From the NCBI RefSeq assembly GCF_001426665.1, contig NZ_LMEY01000027.1, positions 1 to 38,437 on the forward strand: a DNA stretch of 38,437 bases. The letters run 5' to 3'. This DNA comes from Rhizobium sp. Root1334. Its GTDB lineage: Bacteria; Pseudomonadota; Alphaproteobacteria; Rhizobiales; Rhizobiaceae. The stretch's first letter is position 1, and each line of letters opens with the position of its first letter. The notes beneath the pieces were generated by a model, which worked only from the letters and a program-made list of their open reading frames with translations, made no database searches and was not told where the DNA came from. Below, one piece after another: positions 19,043 to 27,357 of this stretch. The translations under genes and the position numbers were made by a program.

Positions 19043-20296
19043 TTAACTCTTATCCAGACCGTAGACGGAATGCAAAGTGCGAACGGCCAATTCGGCATAA
19101 GCACCATCGATCAGGATCGAAATCTTGATTTCCGAGGTAGTGATTGCCTTGATGTTGATGCCTTTTTCGGCAAGTGCGCGGAAAGCGGACGCCGCAACGC
19201 CCGCATGGCTGCGCATGCCGATGCCGATGACCGAGACTTTGACGAGGCCTGATTCGTTCTGGATGACGTCAAAGCCGATCTGCGCCTTGGCTTCGCTGAG
19301 AACCTTCAGCGCCTTGTCGACGTCGGTCGACGGCACCGTGAACGTCATGTCGGTCTTGGAACCGTCTTCGGAAATGTTCTGGACGATCATGTCGACATTG
19401 ATATGGGCTTCGGCCAGAGGCCCGAAGATCGCCGCCGAAACGCCGGGCCGGTCGGCCACGCGCCGCAGCGAAATCTGCGCTTCATCCTTGGCATAAGCGA
19501 TGCCGGTGACGACTTCCTGTTCCAAAATCTCATCCTCATCACAAATCAGCGTACCGGGCGGGTTCAGAAAATCGCCCATGCCCGGCGCGTCGGGGTCTAC
19601 GAAACTGGAACGCACGAAGGTGCGAACCTTGAATACCATGGCAAGCTCGACCGAGCGAACCTGCAGGACCTTGGCGCCGAGCGACGCCATTTCCAGCATT
19701 TCCTCGAACGCGATCTTCTTCAGGCGCTTGGCCTTCGGCTCGATGCGCGGGTCGGTGGTGTAGACGCCGTCGACATCCGTATAGATATCGCAACGGTCGG
19801 CCTTGACCGCAGCAGCGATTGCAACCGCCGATGTATCGGACCCGCCGCGGCCGAGCGTGGCAATCCTATTGTCAGGCCCGAGCCCCTGGAAGCCGGCAAT
19901 GACGGCCACCTGGCCCTCGCCGAAGCGGCGGATCAGTTCAGAGCCGTCGATTTCAAGAATACGTGCCGCGCCATGCGCATTGTCGGTGCGGATCGGGATC
20001 TGCCAGCCCTGCCAGGAACGGGCGTTGATGCCGATGTTCTGCAGCGCCAGCGCCAGGAGGCCCGAGGTCACCTGTTCGCCGGAAGCAACAACCGCATCAT
20101 ACTCGCGCGCGTCGTGCATCGGCGAGGCATCGCGCGTCCAGGCAACCAGTTCGTTGGTCTTGCCGGACATCGCCGAAACCACCACCGCAACTTCGTGGCC
20201 GGCATCGACCTCGCGTTTCACATGGCGGGCCACATTCCTGATGCGATCCATATCCGCGACGGACGTGCCGCCGAATTTCATCACGATGCGTGCCAT
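19043..20296 (-). CDS. lysC: Aspartate kinase
   Basis: The 417-residue protein phosphorylates aspartate, the first step to lysine, threonine, methionine and diaminopimelate. It opens with the kinase motif VMKFGGTSVADMDRI. The catalytic amino-acid-kinase domain covers about 1-245 and two ACT domains (about 265-415) give feedback control. Length and order are those of the single-chain LysC-alpha type. An internal start for a separate beta subunit, as in some bacteria, cannot be excluded. It begins at ATG 20296. In many relatives it is divergent from ubiG, here 12.5 kb away. Confidence 0.96.
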   Translation of the reverse strand: MARIVMKFGGTSVADMDRIRNVARHVKREVDAGHEVAVVVSAMSGKTNELVAWTRDASPMHDAREYDAVVASGEQVTSGLLALALQNIGINARSWQGWQIPIRTDNAHGAARILEIDGSELIRRFGEGQVAVIAGFQGLGPDNRIATLGRGGSDTSAVAIAAAVKADRCDIYTDVDGVYTTDPRIEPKAKRLKKIAFEEMLEMASLGAKVLQVRSVELAMVFKVRTFVRSSFVDPDAPGMGDFLNPPGTLICDEDEILEQEVVTGIAYAKDEAQISLRRVADRPGVSAAIFGPLAEAHINVDMIVQNISEDGSKTDMTFTVPSTDVDKALKVLSEAKAQIGFDVIQNESGLVKVSVIGIGMRSHAGVAASAFRALAEKGINIKAITTSEIKISILIDGAYAELAVRTLHSVYGLDKS

Positions 20297-20485
20297 GTGC
20301 CTCTACCGGTCGAAAATGCTGCGCGCAAACCCGCGCCCGTGTCGTCTCAAGTCGCCGGTCTCTTAGCGAAATTGCAGCCCGCGTGCAATGGCCGCGCTGC
20401 CGCATTTGCGACATCCGGCCTCGATGTTTGGCACACTGCCGCCTTCTGCAGCAAACACCCCGATTTTCACAAGCGCTTGCTTTTC

Positions 20486-20501
20486 TAGACCGATCGGTCT
20501 A
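20486..20501. promoter_or_regulatory. TetR-type operator inside the DUF1348 promoter
   Basis: TAGACCGATCGGTCTA is a perfect 16-bp palindrome of the form typical for TetR sites. It sits in the spacer of a plausible sigma-70 promoter: -35 TTGCTT (20477-20482), 17 bp, -10 TACACG (20500-20505). A bound repressor would block it. The likely repressor is the TetR gene two genes on (21003). A further palindrome, CAAGCGCTTG, is at 20470-20479. Confidence 0.72.
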
Positions 20502-20533
20502 CACGATTCCGATCGTTTCAGAAGGAGCCCGCA

Positions 20534-20995
20534 ATGACCGCCTTGCTACCCCCTTTCACCCATGAAACCGCCGTCGCCAAGGTCCGCATGGCCGAGGATG
20601 GCTGGAACAGCCGCGATCCCGTCCGCGTCTCGAAAGTCTATACCGAGGATTGCCGCTGGCGGAACCGCGCCGAATTTCCCGTCGGCCGCCCGCAGATCGT
20701 CGAATTCCTGACGCGGAAATGGCAGCGCGAACTGGATTATCGGCTGATCAAGGAAATCTGGGCCTTCGAAGGCAATCGCATCGCCGTCCGCTTCGCCTAT
20801 GAGTGGCACGACGACAGCGGCCAGTGGTATCGCAGTTATGGCAATGAAAACTGGGATTTTGCCGCCGACGGCCTGATGCAGCGCCGCTTCGCCTCGATCA
20901 ACGATCTGCCGATTGCCGAAAGCGAGCGCAAATTCCACTGGCCGCTTGGCCGGCGTCCGGACGATCATCCCGGCCTGTCCGATCTCGGCCTCTGA
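20534..20995 (+). CDS. DUF1348 family protein (NTF2/SnoaL-like fold)
   Basis: The 153-residue protein matches DUF1348: [39 protein letters not shown], then [19 protein letters not shown] and the ending RPDDHPGL. The NTF2-like fold fits a small enzyme or binding protein; the function is unknown. It has a good ribosome binding site (GAAGGAG). The regulator gene follows 7 bp after its stop, so the two form an autoregulated unit with the operator just upstream. Confidence 0.86.
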   Translation: MTALLPPFTHETAVAKVRMAEDGWNSRDPVRVSKVYTEDCRWRNRAEFPVGRPQIVEFLTRKWQRELDYRLIKEIWAFEGNRIAVRFAYEWHDDSGQWYRSYGNENWDFAADGLMQRRFASINDLPIAESERKFHWPLGRRPDDHPGLSDLGL

Positions 20996-21002
20996 CCGCC
21001 GC

Positions 21003-21557
21003 ATGCGCACCGTTTTCGAAAAAAGCGATGCCATCGCGCTGGTTGCCGAAGTGTTTCGCGAGTGCGGCTATGAAGGCGCCTCGATGAGCACGATCACCGC
21101 GCGCACGAGGCTGTCCAAGGGCAGCCTCTACCATTTCTTTCCGGGCGGAAAGGAACAGATGGCGGCGGAAGTGCTCGCGCACGTCGATGCCTGGTTTGCC
21201 CGGGAAATCTTCGAGCCACTGGAAACAGCCGAGCCGCGTGCGGCAATCGCGCAGATGTGGACGGCGGTGGACGAGTACTTCCGCTCCGGCAAACGCATCT
21301 GCCTGATCGGCGCCTTCGCACTGGATGAAACCCGCGACCGGTTCGCACGGCCGATCCGGGCCTATTTCGCGCGCTGGACAAATGCGCTCGAAACCGCGCT
21401 GATCCACGACGGCGCCCCGGCCGATGACGCCAGGCAACTGGCGGAAGACGCCGTCTCCGGCATTCAGGGCGCGCTGGTGCTGGCACGCGCCATGGCCGAC
21501 GACACCGTCTTTGAACGCTGCCTCGGGCGCATGCGCCTCCGGCTTGCTTCAACCTGA
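21003..21557 (+). CDS. TetR/AcrR family transcriptional regulator
   Basis: The 184-residue protein has a TetR helix-turn-helix at about residues 8-54 (VAEVFRECGYEGASMSTI, then RLSKGSLYHFFPGGKEQM) and a C-terminal domain like that of the YxaF/LmrA group (TetR_C). It has no good ribosome binding site and starts 7 nt after the DUF1348 stop, so translation is probably coupled. It probably represses the operon through the palindrome at 20486-20501. Confidence 0.9.
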   Translation: MRTVFEKSDAIALVAEVFRECGYEGASMSTITARTRLSKGSLYHFFPGGKEQMAAEVLAHVDAWFAREIFEPLETAEPRAAIAQMWTAVDEYFRSGKRICLIGAFALDETRDRFARPIRAYFARWTNALETALIHDGAPADDARQLAEDAVSGIQGALVLARAMADDTVFERCLGRMRLRLAST

Positions 21558-21631
21558 AGGACACAATACCCCGCCGCATTCTCGCCCATTCCGTTGGCAA
21601 ACTCTGACATCAGGGCGATTCGGAGGAAGTG

Positions 21632-22621
21632 ATGAGGATGCGAAAATATTGGCGCTCGGCCGGCGCGACGCTTGGTCTGCTGGCTGCCTTTGTCTCTCTC
21701 AACAATACCAGCCTGTTCAATCCACGCCCGCCCGCGGCACCGGTCTTGCTTGCCCATCGCGGCATCGCCCAGCAATTCGACCCAACGGGTGTTGGCAACG
21801 ACACATGCACCGCCTCCCGCATGCTGCCGCCGGCCCATGATTATCTCGAAAACACCATCGCTTCGATGCGCGCCGGTTTCGCCGCCGGTGCCGATATTGT
21901 CGAAGCCGATATCCATCCGACCACCGACGGCCAGTTTGCCGTCTTTCATGATTGGACGCTGGATTGCCGGACGCAAGGCAAGGGCGTCACCCGTGATCAT
22001 TCGATGGCCGAGCTGAAAGCGCTCGATATCGGCTATGGCTATACCGCCGATGGCGGCAAGACTTTCCCGCTCCGCGGCAAAGGCATCGGCCTGATGCCAT
22101 CGCTGGACGAGGTTCTCTCCAGCTTTCCGGACAAACAGTTCCTCATCAACATCAAGAGCAACGATCCGGAGGAAGGCAAAAAGCTCGCCGCCGTTCTGTC
22201 AGCCCTTCCCGCAGACCGGCGGCAGACACTGATGGTCTATGGCGGCGACAGGCCGGTTGCCGCCTTGCGCGCAGCACTTGCCGATATCCGCGCCATGTCA
22301 CGCAGTTCGCTGAAAACCTGCCTCTTGCGCTACTTCGCCACCGGCTGGACCGGCATCGTGCCGGATGCCTGCCGCAATTCGATTGTGCTTGTCCCGATCA
22401 ACATCGCCCCCTGGCTCTGGGGCTGGCCGGATCGTTTCCTCGATCGCATGGAGGGCGCCGGCAGCCGGGTCTTTGCCCTTGGCCCCTATTCCGGCGGCGA
22501 TTTCTCGACAGGGCTGGACACGCCGGAACTCATCTCGCGCCTGCCGCAAAACTATTCCGGCGGCATCTGGACCAATGAGGTGGAGACGGTCGCGAGCGAA
22601 CTTCGCCGCGGTGGCCGATAG
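21632..22621 (+). CDS. Glycerophosphodiester phosphodiesterase family protein, exported or anchored
   Basis: The 329-residue protein has an N-terminal hydrophobic segment (about residues 9-24) and then a GDPD TIM barrel. The catalytic residues are visible: H42-R43 (LLAHRG), E73-N74, E91-x-D93 (EADIHP) and H106 (FHDW). The family hydrolyses glycerophosphodiesters to glycerol-3-phosphate and an alcohol. Periplasmic location is likely. An insert after the first strand (about residues 49-72) is longer than usual. ATG 21632 has GGAGG 5 nt upstream. The Pho box of ppk2 begins 2 bp after its stop. Confidence 0.85.
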   Translation: MRMRKYWRSAGATLGLLAAFVSLNNTSLFNPRPPAAPVLLAHRGIAQQFDPTGVGNDTCTASRMLPPAHDYLENTIASMRAGFAAGADIVEADIHPTTDGQFAVFHDWTLDCRTQGKGVTRDHSMAELKALDIGYGYTADGGKTFPLRGKGIGLMPSLDEVLSSFPDKQFLINIKSNDPEEGKKLAAVLSALPADRRQTLMVYGGDRPVAALRAALADIRAMSRSSLKTCLLRYFATGWTGIVPDACRNSIVLVPINIAPWLWGWPDRFLDRMEGAGSRVFALGPYSGGDFSTGLDTPELISRLPQNYSGGIWTNEVETVASELRRGGR

Positions 22622-22623
22622 CA

Positions 22624-22641
22624 CTGTCACATACCTGTCAT
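22624..22641 (+). promoter_or_regulatory. Pho box (PhoB site) upstream of ppk2
   Basis: CTGTCAC, 4 bp, CTGTCAT: two 7-bp direct repeats with the 11-bp spacing of the PhoB box, one base away from the rhizobial consensus CTGTCAT-N4-CTGTCAT. It lies 43 bp upstream of the ppk2 start. Activation by PhoB under phosphate starvation is inferred from this match. Confidence 0.72.
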
Positions 22642-22684
22642 CAAACCCTGCTCCTGTGCCTGCGACCAACGGGGATTTGACCAA

Positions 22685-23587
22685 ATGATCGACCAACTCG
22701 ACCGCATCAAGGCGGAAATTGCCGACAGTTTTGACGAAGAACTGGAAATGCAGATGGAGGAAGACCGGCTGGATGAGCTGGTCGCCGAAGGCATGTCGCA
22801 AGAGGCCGAACCGACACTCGACCGCAAGATCTATTTCCGCGAGCTGTTCCGCCTGCAGCACGAACTGGTGCGCCTGCAGGATTGGGTGCAGTACAAGAAG
22901 CTCAAGGTCGTCGTGCTGTTTGAAGGCCGCGACAGTGCCGGCAAGGGCGGCGCCATCAAGCGCGTCACCCAGCGGCTCAATCCACGCGTCTGCCGCGTCG
23001 TCGCCCTGCCCGCGCCGACCGAGCGCGAAAAGAACCAATGGTATTTCCAGCGCTATGTGCCGCATCTGCCGACGGCCGGTGAAATGGTGCTGTTCGACCG
23101 CTCCTGGTACAACCGCGCCGGCGTCGAGCGGGTCATGGGCTTCTGCTCGCCGGAAGAGCTCGACGAATTCTTCCGCACCGTTCCGGAATTCGAGCGCATG
23201 CTGGTGCGCTCCGGCATCATCCTGATCAAATACTGGTTCTCGATCACCAACGAGGAACAGGAATTCCGCTTCCAGATGCGCATCCACGATCCACTGAAAC
23301 AGTGGAAGCTGTCGCCGATGGACATGGAAAGCCGCATCCATTGGGAGGATTACACCAAGGCCAAGGAAGAGATGCTGGCAAAGACCCATATCGAGGAAGC
23401 CCCTTGGTGGGTCGTCCAGGCGGTCGACAAGAAGAAGGCCCGCCTCAACTGCATCGCCCATCTTCTGGCCCAGATCCCCTATGAGGACGTGCCGAAACCC
23501 GATCTCGTCCTTCCCGAACGCATCCGTCACGACGACTACACCCGCCACCCGGTGCCGTCAGAAATGTATGTGCCGGAAGTGTATTGA
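22685..23587 (+). CDS. ppk2: Polyphosphate kinase 2
   Basis: The 300-residue protein is a one-domain (class I) PPK2. It has Walker A GRDSAGKGG (81-89), a lid region, and Walker B with VLFDRSWYNRAGVE (135-148). It is close in length and motifs to the PPK2 of Sinorhizobium meliloti that makes ATP from ADP and polyphosphate. The acidic N-terminal 40 residues (EELEMQMEEDRLDELV) are normal for rhizobial members. It has its own Pho box and is followed by a palindromic repeat. Confidence 0.95.
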   Translation: MIDQLDRIKAEIADSFDEELEMQMEEDRLDELVAEGMSQEAEPTLDRKIYFRELFRLQHELVRLQDWVQYKKLKVVVLFEGRDSAGKGGAIKRVTQRLNPRVCRVVALPAPTEREKNQWYFQRYVPHLPTAGEMVLFDRSWYNRAGVERVMGFCSPEELDEFFRTVPEFERMLVRSGIILIKYWFSITNEEQEFRFQMRIHDPLKQWKLSPMDMESRIHWEDYTKAKEEMLAKTHIEEAPWWVVQAVDKKKARLNCIAHLLAQIPYEDVPKPDLVLPERIRHDDYTRHPVPSEMYVPEVY

Positions 23588-23628
23588 TTGGGCGGGTTTC
23601 CGGGAAACTGCTTCCCCCAGTTTAAAAG

Positions 23629-23742
23629 GCCCCTCATCCGCCCTGTCGGGCACCTTCTCCCCGCTTTGGCGGGGCGAAGGACCAGCGGCAAGCTCTATCG
23701 TCCCCTCTCCCCGCTTGCGGGGAGAGGGTTAGGGTGAGGGGC
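23629..23742. repeat. Dispersed palindromic repeat, copy 2 (inverted)
   Basis: Begins GCCCCTCATCCGCCCTGTCG and ends GGGTTAGGGTGAGGGGC, so it is in the opposite orientation to copies 1 and 3. It contains CTCCCCGC/GCGGGGAG hairpins. It lies between ppk2 and the end of the HxlR gene and may act as a terminator for both. Confidence 0.85.
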
Positions 23743-23772
23743 GACCAGGACCGTTCGCCTCTCGCCACCATA

Positions 23773-24273
23773 TCATCTAGGCTCCGCATTCTTCGCCACC
23801 ACCGCCAGATACGCCGCCTGCAATTCCGCAAACACCGATCGCTCCGGCACCGGGGCGCCCAGATGCAGCGCCCGCAGCTCGTCCATGAACGCCGCCCACA
23901 TGTCCGGTCCGCCGTCCTCAAGCAGCTCGGCGCGGATCGACAATTCTTCCGATACCCGCGTGTGCCGCCTGCCCCAGGCACCCATCTGCGCCAGCAGCGG
24001 CACCAGCTGGATCGATGGTTCGGTCAGGCTGTAGATGCCTTTCTGCTTGTGACTGGGGTCGTCCCGGCGTGACAGAAGTCCGTTCTCGGTCAGCCGCCGC
24101 AGCCGGTCGGCCAGGATATTCGAGGCGATCCCTTCTTCCGATTGGGACAGAAGCTCACGAAAATGCCGCCGGTTGCCGAACATCAGATCGCGGATGACAA
24201 TCAGGCTCCAGCGATCGCCAAGCATTTCCAGGGTAAGATTGATCGGACATCCCGATCGCTGCACAATATCCAC
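23773..24273 (-). CDS. HxlR family winged-helix regulator
   Basis: The 166-residue protein has the HxlR domain at about residues 9-100, with Cys9 in SGCPINLTLEMLGDRWSLIVIRD and the wing region ADRLRRLTENGLLSRR. The Cys near the start is a redox-sensing position in some members. The extra 60 residues after the domain are helical and common in this subgroup. It is divergent from a glutathione S-transferase gene 90 bp away, and probably controls it. Confidence 0.92.
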   Translation of the reverse strand: MDIVQRSGCPINLTLEMLGDRWSLIVIRDLMFGNRRHFRELLSQSEEGIASNILADRLRRLTENGLLSRRDDPSHKQKGIYSLTEPSIQLVPLLAQMGAWGRRHTRVSEELSIRAELLEDGGPDMWAAFMDELRALHLGAPVPERSVFAELQAAYLAVVAKNAEPR

Positions 24274-24363
24274 GGCCCGCCTCTCATTAATACCGCTTGC
24301 AATATAGGATCAGTTATTTTACGAAACAACCAGTTGCAGATTGAAATCAGTTTGGAGGATATG

Positions 24364-25023
24364 ATGAAACCGCAGCTCTTTGCACACCCCTTCTCTTCCT
24401 ACTGTCAGAAGGTGCTCGTGGCGATCTATGAAAACGGCACCGCATTCGACTACCGTATGCTCAGTCCAGAAGAGACAGGCACCGTCGAGGAATGGGAGGC
24501 GATCTGGCCGATCAAGCGTTTTCCGGTGCTGAAGGACGGTGAAAACGCGGTGATGGAAGCGACCATCATCATCGAATACCTGATGCTCAACTATCCCGGC
24601 AGCGTCCGCCTGATCCCGGATGATCCGAAGGCTGCCCTGCGCACCCGGATGATGGACCGCTTCTTCGACAATTACGTCATGACGCCGATGCAAAAGGTGG
24701 TGTTCAACCAGATCCGCCCGGAAGCCGACCGTGATCCCTATGGCGTCACAGAAGCCAAGACAATGCTGGATGATGCCTATCGCTGGCTCGACGGCGTCGT
24801 CGCCAAGACCGAATGGGCGGCCGGGGATACGTTCAGCCTTGCCGATTGCGCCGCCTGCCCGTCGCTGTTCTATGCCGACTGGGTGCACCCGATCCCCGAG
24901 ACATTTGCAAACGTCCGCGCCTATCGCGCCCGCCTTCTCGCCCGCCCGTCCTTCGCCCGCGCCGTCGATGAAGGCCGCCCCTACCGTTCGTTCTTTCCGC
25001 TCGGCGCGCCGGACCGGGATTGA
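24364..25023 (+). CDS. Glutathione S-transferase family protein
   Basis: The 219-residue protein has an N-terminal thioredoxin-like GST domain (1-80: LFAHPFSSYCQKVLVAIYEN, with C14 at the active-site position, and VLKDGENAVMEATIIIEYL) and an all-helical C-terminal domain. Such proteins join glutathione to electrophiles or reduce peroxides. ATG 24364 is preferred because GGAGG (24354-24358) is then 5 nt away; ATG 24361 would be only 2 nt from it. Divergent from the HxlR regulator, so redox- or electrophile-dependent control is plausible. Confidence 0.9.
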   Translation: MKPQLFAHPFSSYCQKVLVAIYENGTAFDYRMLSPEETGTVEEWEAIWPIKRFPVLKDGENAVMEATIIIEYLMLNYPGSVRLIPDDPKAALRTRMMDRFFDNYVMTPMQKVVFNQIRPEADRDPYGVTEAKTMLDDAYRWLDGVVAKTEWAAGDTFSLADCAACPSLFYADWVHPIPETFANVRAYRARLLARPSFARAVDEGRPYRSFFPLGAPDRD

Positions 25024-25065
25024 GGGTGGCGGTTGCAAAGCTGCTTGCCGAGAGGCTGAGCCCAG

Positions 25066-25177
25066 CCCCTGACCCTAACCCTCTCCCGCCTGCGGGGATA
25101 GGGGACGATGGAGCCCGCCGCAAGTTCCTTCTCCCCGCAGGTGGGGAGAAGGTGCCCGACAGGGCGGATGAGGGGCC
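25066..25177. repeat. Dispersed palindromic repeat, copy 3
   Basis: Begins CCCCTGACCCTAACCCTCTC and ends GACAGGGCGGATGAGGGGC, in the same orientation as copy 1, with a more degenerate first hairpin. It fills the gap between the convergent GST and sensor-kinase genes. Confidence 0.85.
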
Positions 25178-25194
25178 GACCGCACTCTCCCCAA

Positions 25195-26553
25195 TCAGCC
25201 GGCAGCATCCCCGGCGCCAAACCGCAGCACCACTTCGAACCCATTGGCCCGGCCCTGGGCTGGCGAGTAAACCTCGAAACCCACATTCATCTGGGCGAGT
25301 AGCCGCTCGGCAATCGACAGGCCGAGACCCGAGCCAGGTGACGCGGTATTGCCGCGTCCAAAACGCTTGCGAACCGCCGCCAGTTCGTCCGGAGAAAGGG
25401 CTGCGGCTCCATTGACGATACGGACGATACCACCCGTCTCCAGCCGGATGTCCACCGGCTCATCCCTATCACCGTGCAGAAGGGCATTCTCGATCAGGTT
25501 GCGCAACACGATCGCAAAGGCGTCCTCGCTGTAATTGCCGGTCAACACCGCCCCCGGCTGGCGATGAAGGCGCAACCGCTTGGCGCCGGGATCGCTGCGC
25601 TCGAAATCGGTCACCACCAGTTCCAGCACGCGCGCCAGATCGACGATGCCTGCACCCGCGCCGATACCCGCTTCGGCGCGTGCCAGCTGCAGCAGCTTCT
25701 CGGTCGTATGGCCAAGATTGGCGAGCGATATCTCGATCTGCTGGGCGCGCCGCTTGCGCGGTCCGTCCAGCTCGGCAATCAGCATCTGTGTCTGCGCCAA
25801 AGCACCCGCAATTGGCGTTCTGAGCTCATGCGCGCTGTTGGCGGTAAATTCGCGTTCCGCATCAAAGGCCGCCTGCAGGCGGCCAAGCAGCCGGTTGACC
25901 GAGCTGGCAATCGGCCGCAGTTCGCGCGGCAGCATGTTGGATGGCACCGGCGCGAGATTGCCACCGTCCTTTTCCTCGATGGCCTCGCGCAGGTCATCGA
26001 CCGGCGCCAGCGCCCGGCGCACGATCAGCCAGATCAGCAGGATGCTGACCGGGATCAGCACCAGCACCGGCAGGAACAGCGCCATGCTGCCCTCCATCAC
26101 CGCCTCGGTGCGATTGTCCATGGCGTCGGCAACCTGCACGAAGGTAGTGCCGTCGGCAGCGCTCGCTGTGTAGAAATGATAGGTATCGTTTTCCGAAAAA
26201 CCGCGCTTCAACGGTACATCGAAAGGCTCCATCGGCGCATCATGCGAGCGGATGAGGATTTTGCCGCTTGCGTCGCGGACTTGATAGACCAGATACTCCT
26301 CGTCCAGGTCCTCGGCCTCGCTTTGAAAATGCCGTGGCGATTGCGGCCCCTCGCGCCGCGCAAGATCGTCGAGCACCAGCGGCATCAGCCGTTCGGCCGT
26401 TTCCTGCAGCGAACCGTTGAAAAACTCGTCGAATTCGTCCTTCATGACAGCAACGCCGAGGATAGCGGCGATCAGCCAGAAAGCCGTGGTGACACCGGTC
26501 AGCCACAGGATCAACCGGCCCATCATGCTGCGGGTACGGATGTCGCGCGTCAC
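25195..26553 (-). CDS. Two-component sensor histidine kinase, PmrB/QseC-like
   Basis: The 452-residue protein has TM1 (about 13-37), a periplasmic part (38-157, a 2CSK_N-type domain), TM2 (158-178), HAMP-like linker, HisKA with H242 (SAHELRTP) and a C-terminal HATPase with GLGLSIAERL. The periplasmic part carries an acidic run EDLDEE (81-86), of the kind that binds metal ions or cationic peptides in PmrB-type sensors; the ligand here is unknown. I start it at GTG 26553, which overlaps the stop of the regulator gene by 4 nt (GTGA). Third gene of the eptA cluster. Confidence 0.88.
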   Translation of the reverse strand: MTRDIRTRSMMGRLILWLTGVTTAFWLIAAILGVAVMKDEFDEFFNGSLQETAERLMPLVLDDLARREGPQSPRHFQSEAEDLDEEYLVYQVRDASGKILIRSHDAPMEPFDVPLKRGFSENDTYHFYTASAADGTTFVQVADAMDNRTEAVMEGSMALFLPVLVLIPVSILLIWLIVRRALAPVDDLREAIEEKDGGNLAPVPSNMLPRELRPIASSVNRLLGRLQAAFDAEREFTANSAHELRTPIAGALAQTQMLIAELDGPRKRRAQQIEISLANLGHTTEKLLQLARAEAGIGAGAGIVDLARVLELVVTDFERSDPGAKRLRLHRQPGAVLTGNYSEDAFAIVLRNLIENALLHGDRDEPVDIRLETGGIVRIVNGAAALSPDELAAVRKRFGRGNTASPGSGLGLSIAERLLAQMNVGFEVYSPAQGRANGFEVVLRFGAGDAAG

Positions 26554-27248
26554 GCCGGCGCCCCGATCTTGTAGCCGACGCCGCGCACGGTCACGACGTG
26601 ATCCCGCCCGAGCTTTTTGCGCAAGCGGCTGACATAGACCTCGACGGTATTGCTTTCGATCTCGGAACCGAAGGCGTACAACGCCTCTTCGATCTGCGCC
26701 TTGGAAATGATCGCGCCCGGCCGCGACAACAGCGTGTCGAGCACTGCCCATTCACGCCCGGAAAGGCCGACTTCCGCCTCGCCGGCAAACACCCGCCGGT
26801 CGACCGGGCTGATCTTCAGCTCGCCGAAACGGATCACCGGGGAGATATTGCCGCCATAGCGGCGGATGACGGCCAGCATCCGGGCGGAGAGTTCGCCAAG
26901 GTCGAACGGCTTGACGAGATAGTCGTCGGCACCGCTGTTCAAGCCCTCGATCCGGTCGGAAATCTGGTCATGGGCCGTCAAGATGATCACCGGCGTAGCG
27001 TTAGCTCCCGCCCGCAACTCCTTCAGGAGCGCAATGCCGCTGCCATCCGGCAGGCGTAGATCGAGCAGGATCAGGCCGTAGGCGACGGTGCGCAGCGACA
27101 TGCGCGCATCATCCAGCGTCTTCATCCAGTCGACGGCATGATCGGCGGCGGCGATATGATCGCGCACGGCCTCCCCCAGTATCTCATTGTCCTCGACGAG
27201 CAGAACACGCAAGCCGCTGGTCCCTTTATCGGTCAGCTCCACCGGCAT
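26550..27248 (-). CDS. OmpR/PhoB-family response regulator
   Basis: The 232-residue protein has a receiver domain (about 13-125, with phospho-acceptor D in LILLDLRLPDG and K in DDYLVKPFDLGE) and a C-terminal winged helix (about 135-228, ending VRGVGYKIGAPA). ATG 27248 has a ribosome binding site AAGGA 8 nt upstream. It lies 109 bp after eptA and overlaps the kinase start by 4 nt. It probably activates eptA and perhaps its own cluster, as PmrA does; this is inference. Confidence 0.92.
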   Translation of the reverse strand: MPVELTDKGTSGLRVLLVEDNEILGEAVRDHIAAADHAVDWMKTLDDARMSLRTVAYGLILLDLRLPDGSGIALLKELRAGANATPVIILTAHDQISDRIEGLNSGADDYLVKPFDLGELSARMLAVIRRYGGNISPVIRFGELKISPVDRRVFAGEAEVGLSGREWAVLDTLLSRPGAIISKAQIEEALYAFGSEIESNTVEVYVSRLRKKLGRDHVVTVRGVGYKIGAPA

Positions 27249-27303
27249 TCTTATTCCTTCTTTGGACTGCGCCGTCAAACGGCTTTGATGACACGGCAAA
27301 ACA

Positions 27304-27328
27304 CCCGTCCCCGAATACCGGAGACGGG
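27304..27328 (-). terminator. Hairpin between eptA and the response regulator gene
   Basis: Arms CCCGTC (27304-27309) and GACGGG (27323-27328) extended by CCG/CGG, in the 109-bp gap. On the minus strand TGTTTTG follows. It may be a partial terminator that lowers expression of the regulator-kinase pair relative to eptA. Confidence 0.5.
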
Positions 27329-27357
27329 CGGCCAGAACGAAGCGTCCGTTTCGCCGC

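Noticed and set aside
22298..23548. 416-codon minus-strand open frame opposite GDPD and ppk2
   Set aside because: It crosses two well-supported genes and the Pho box; no domain recognised.
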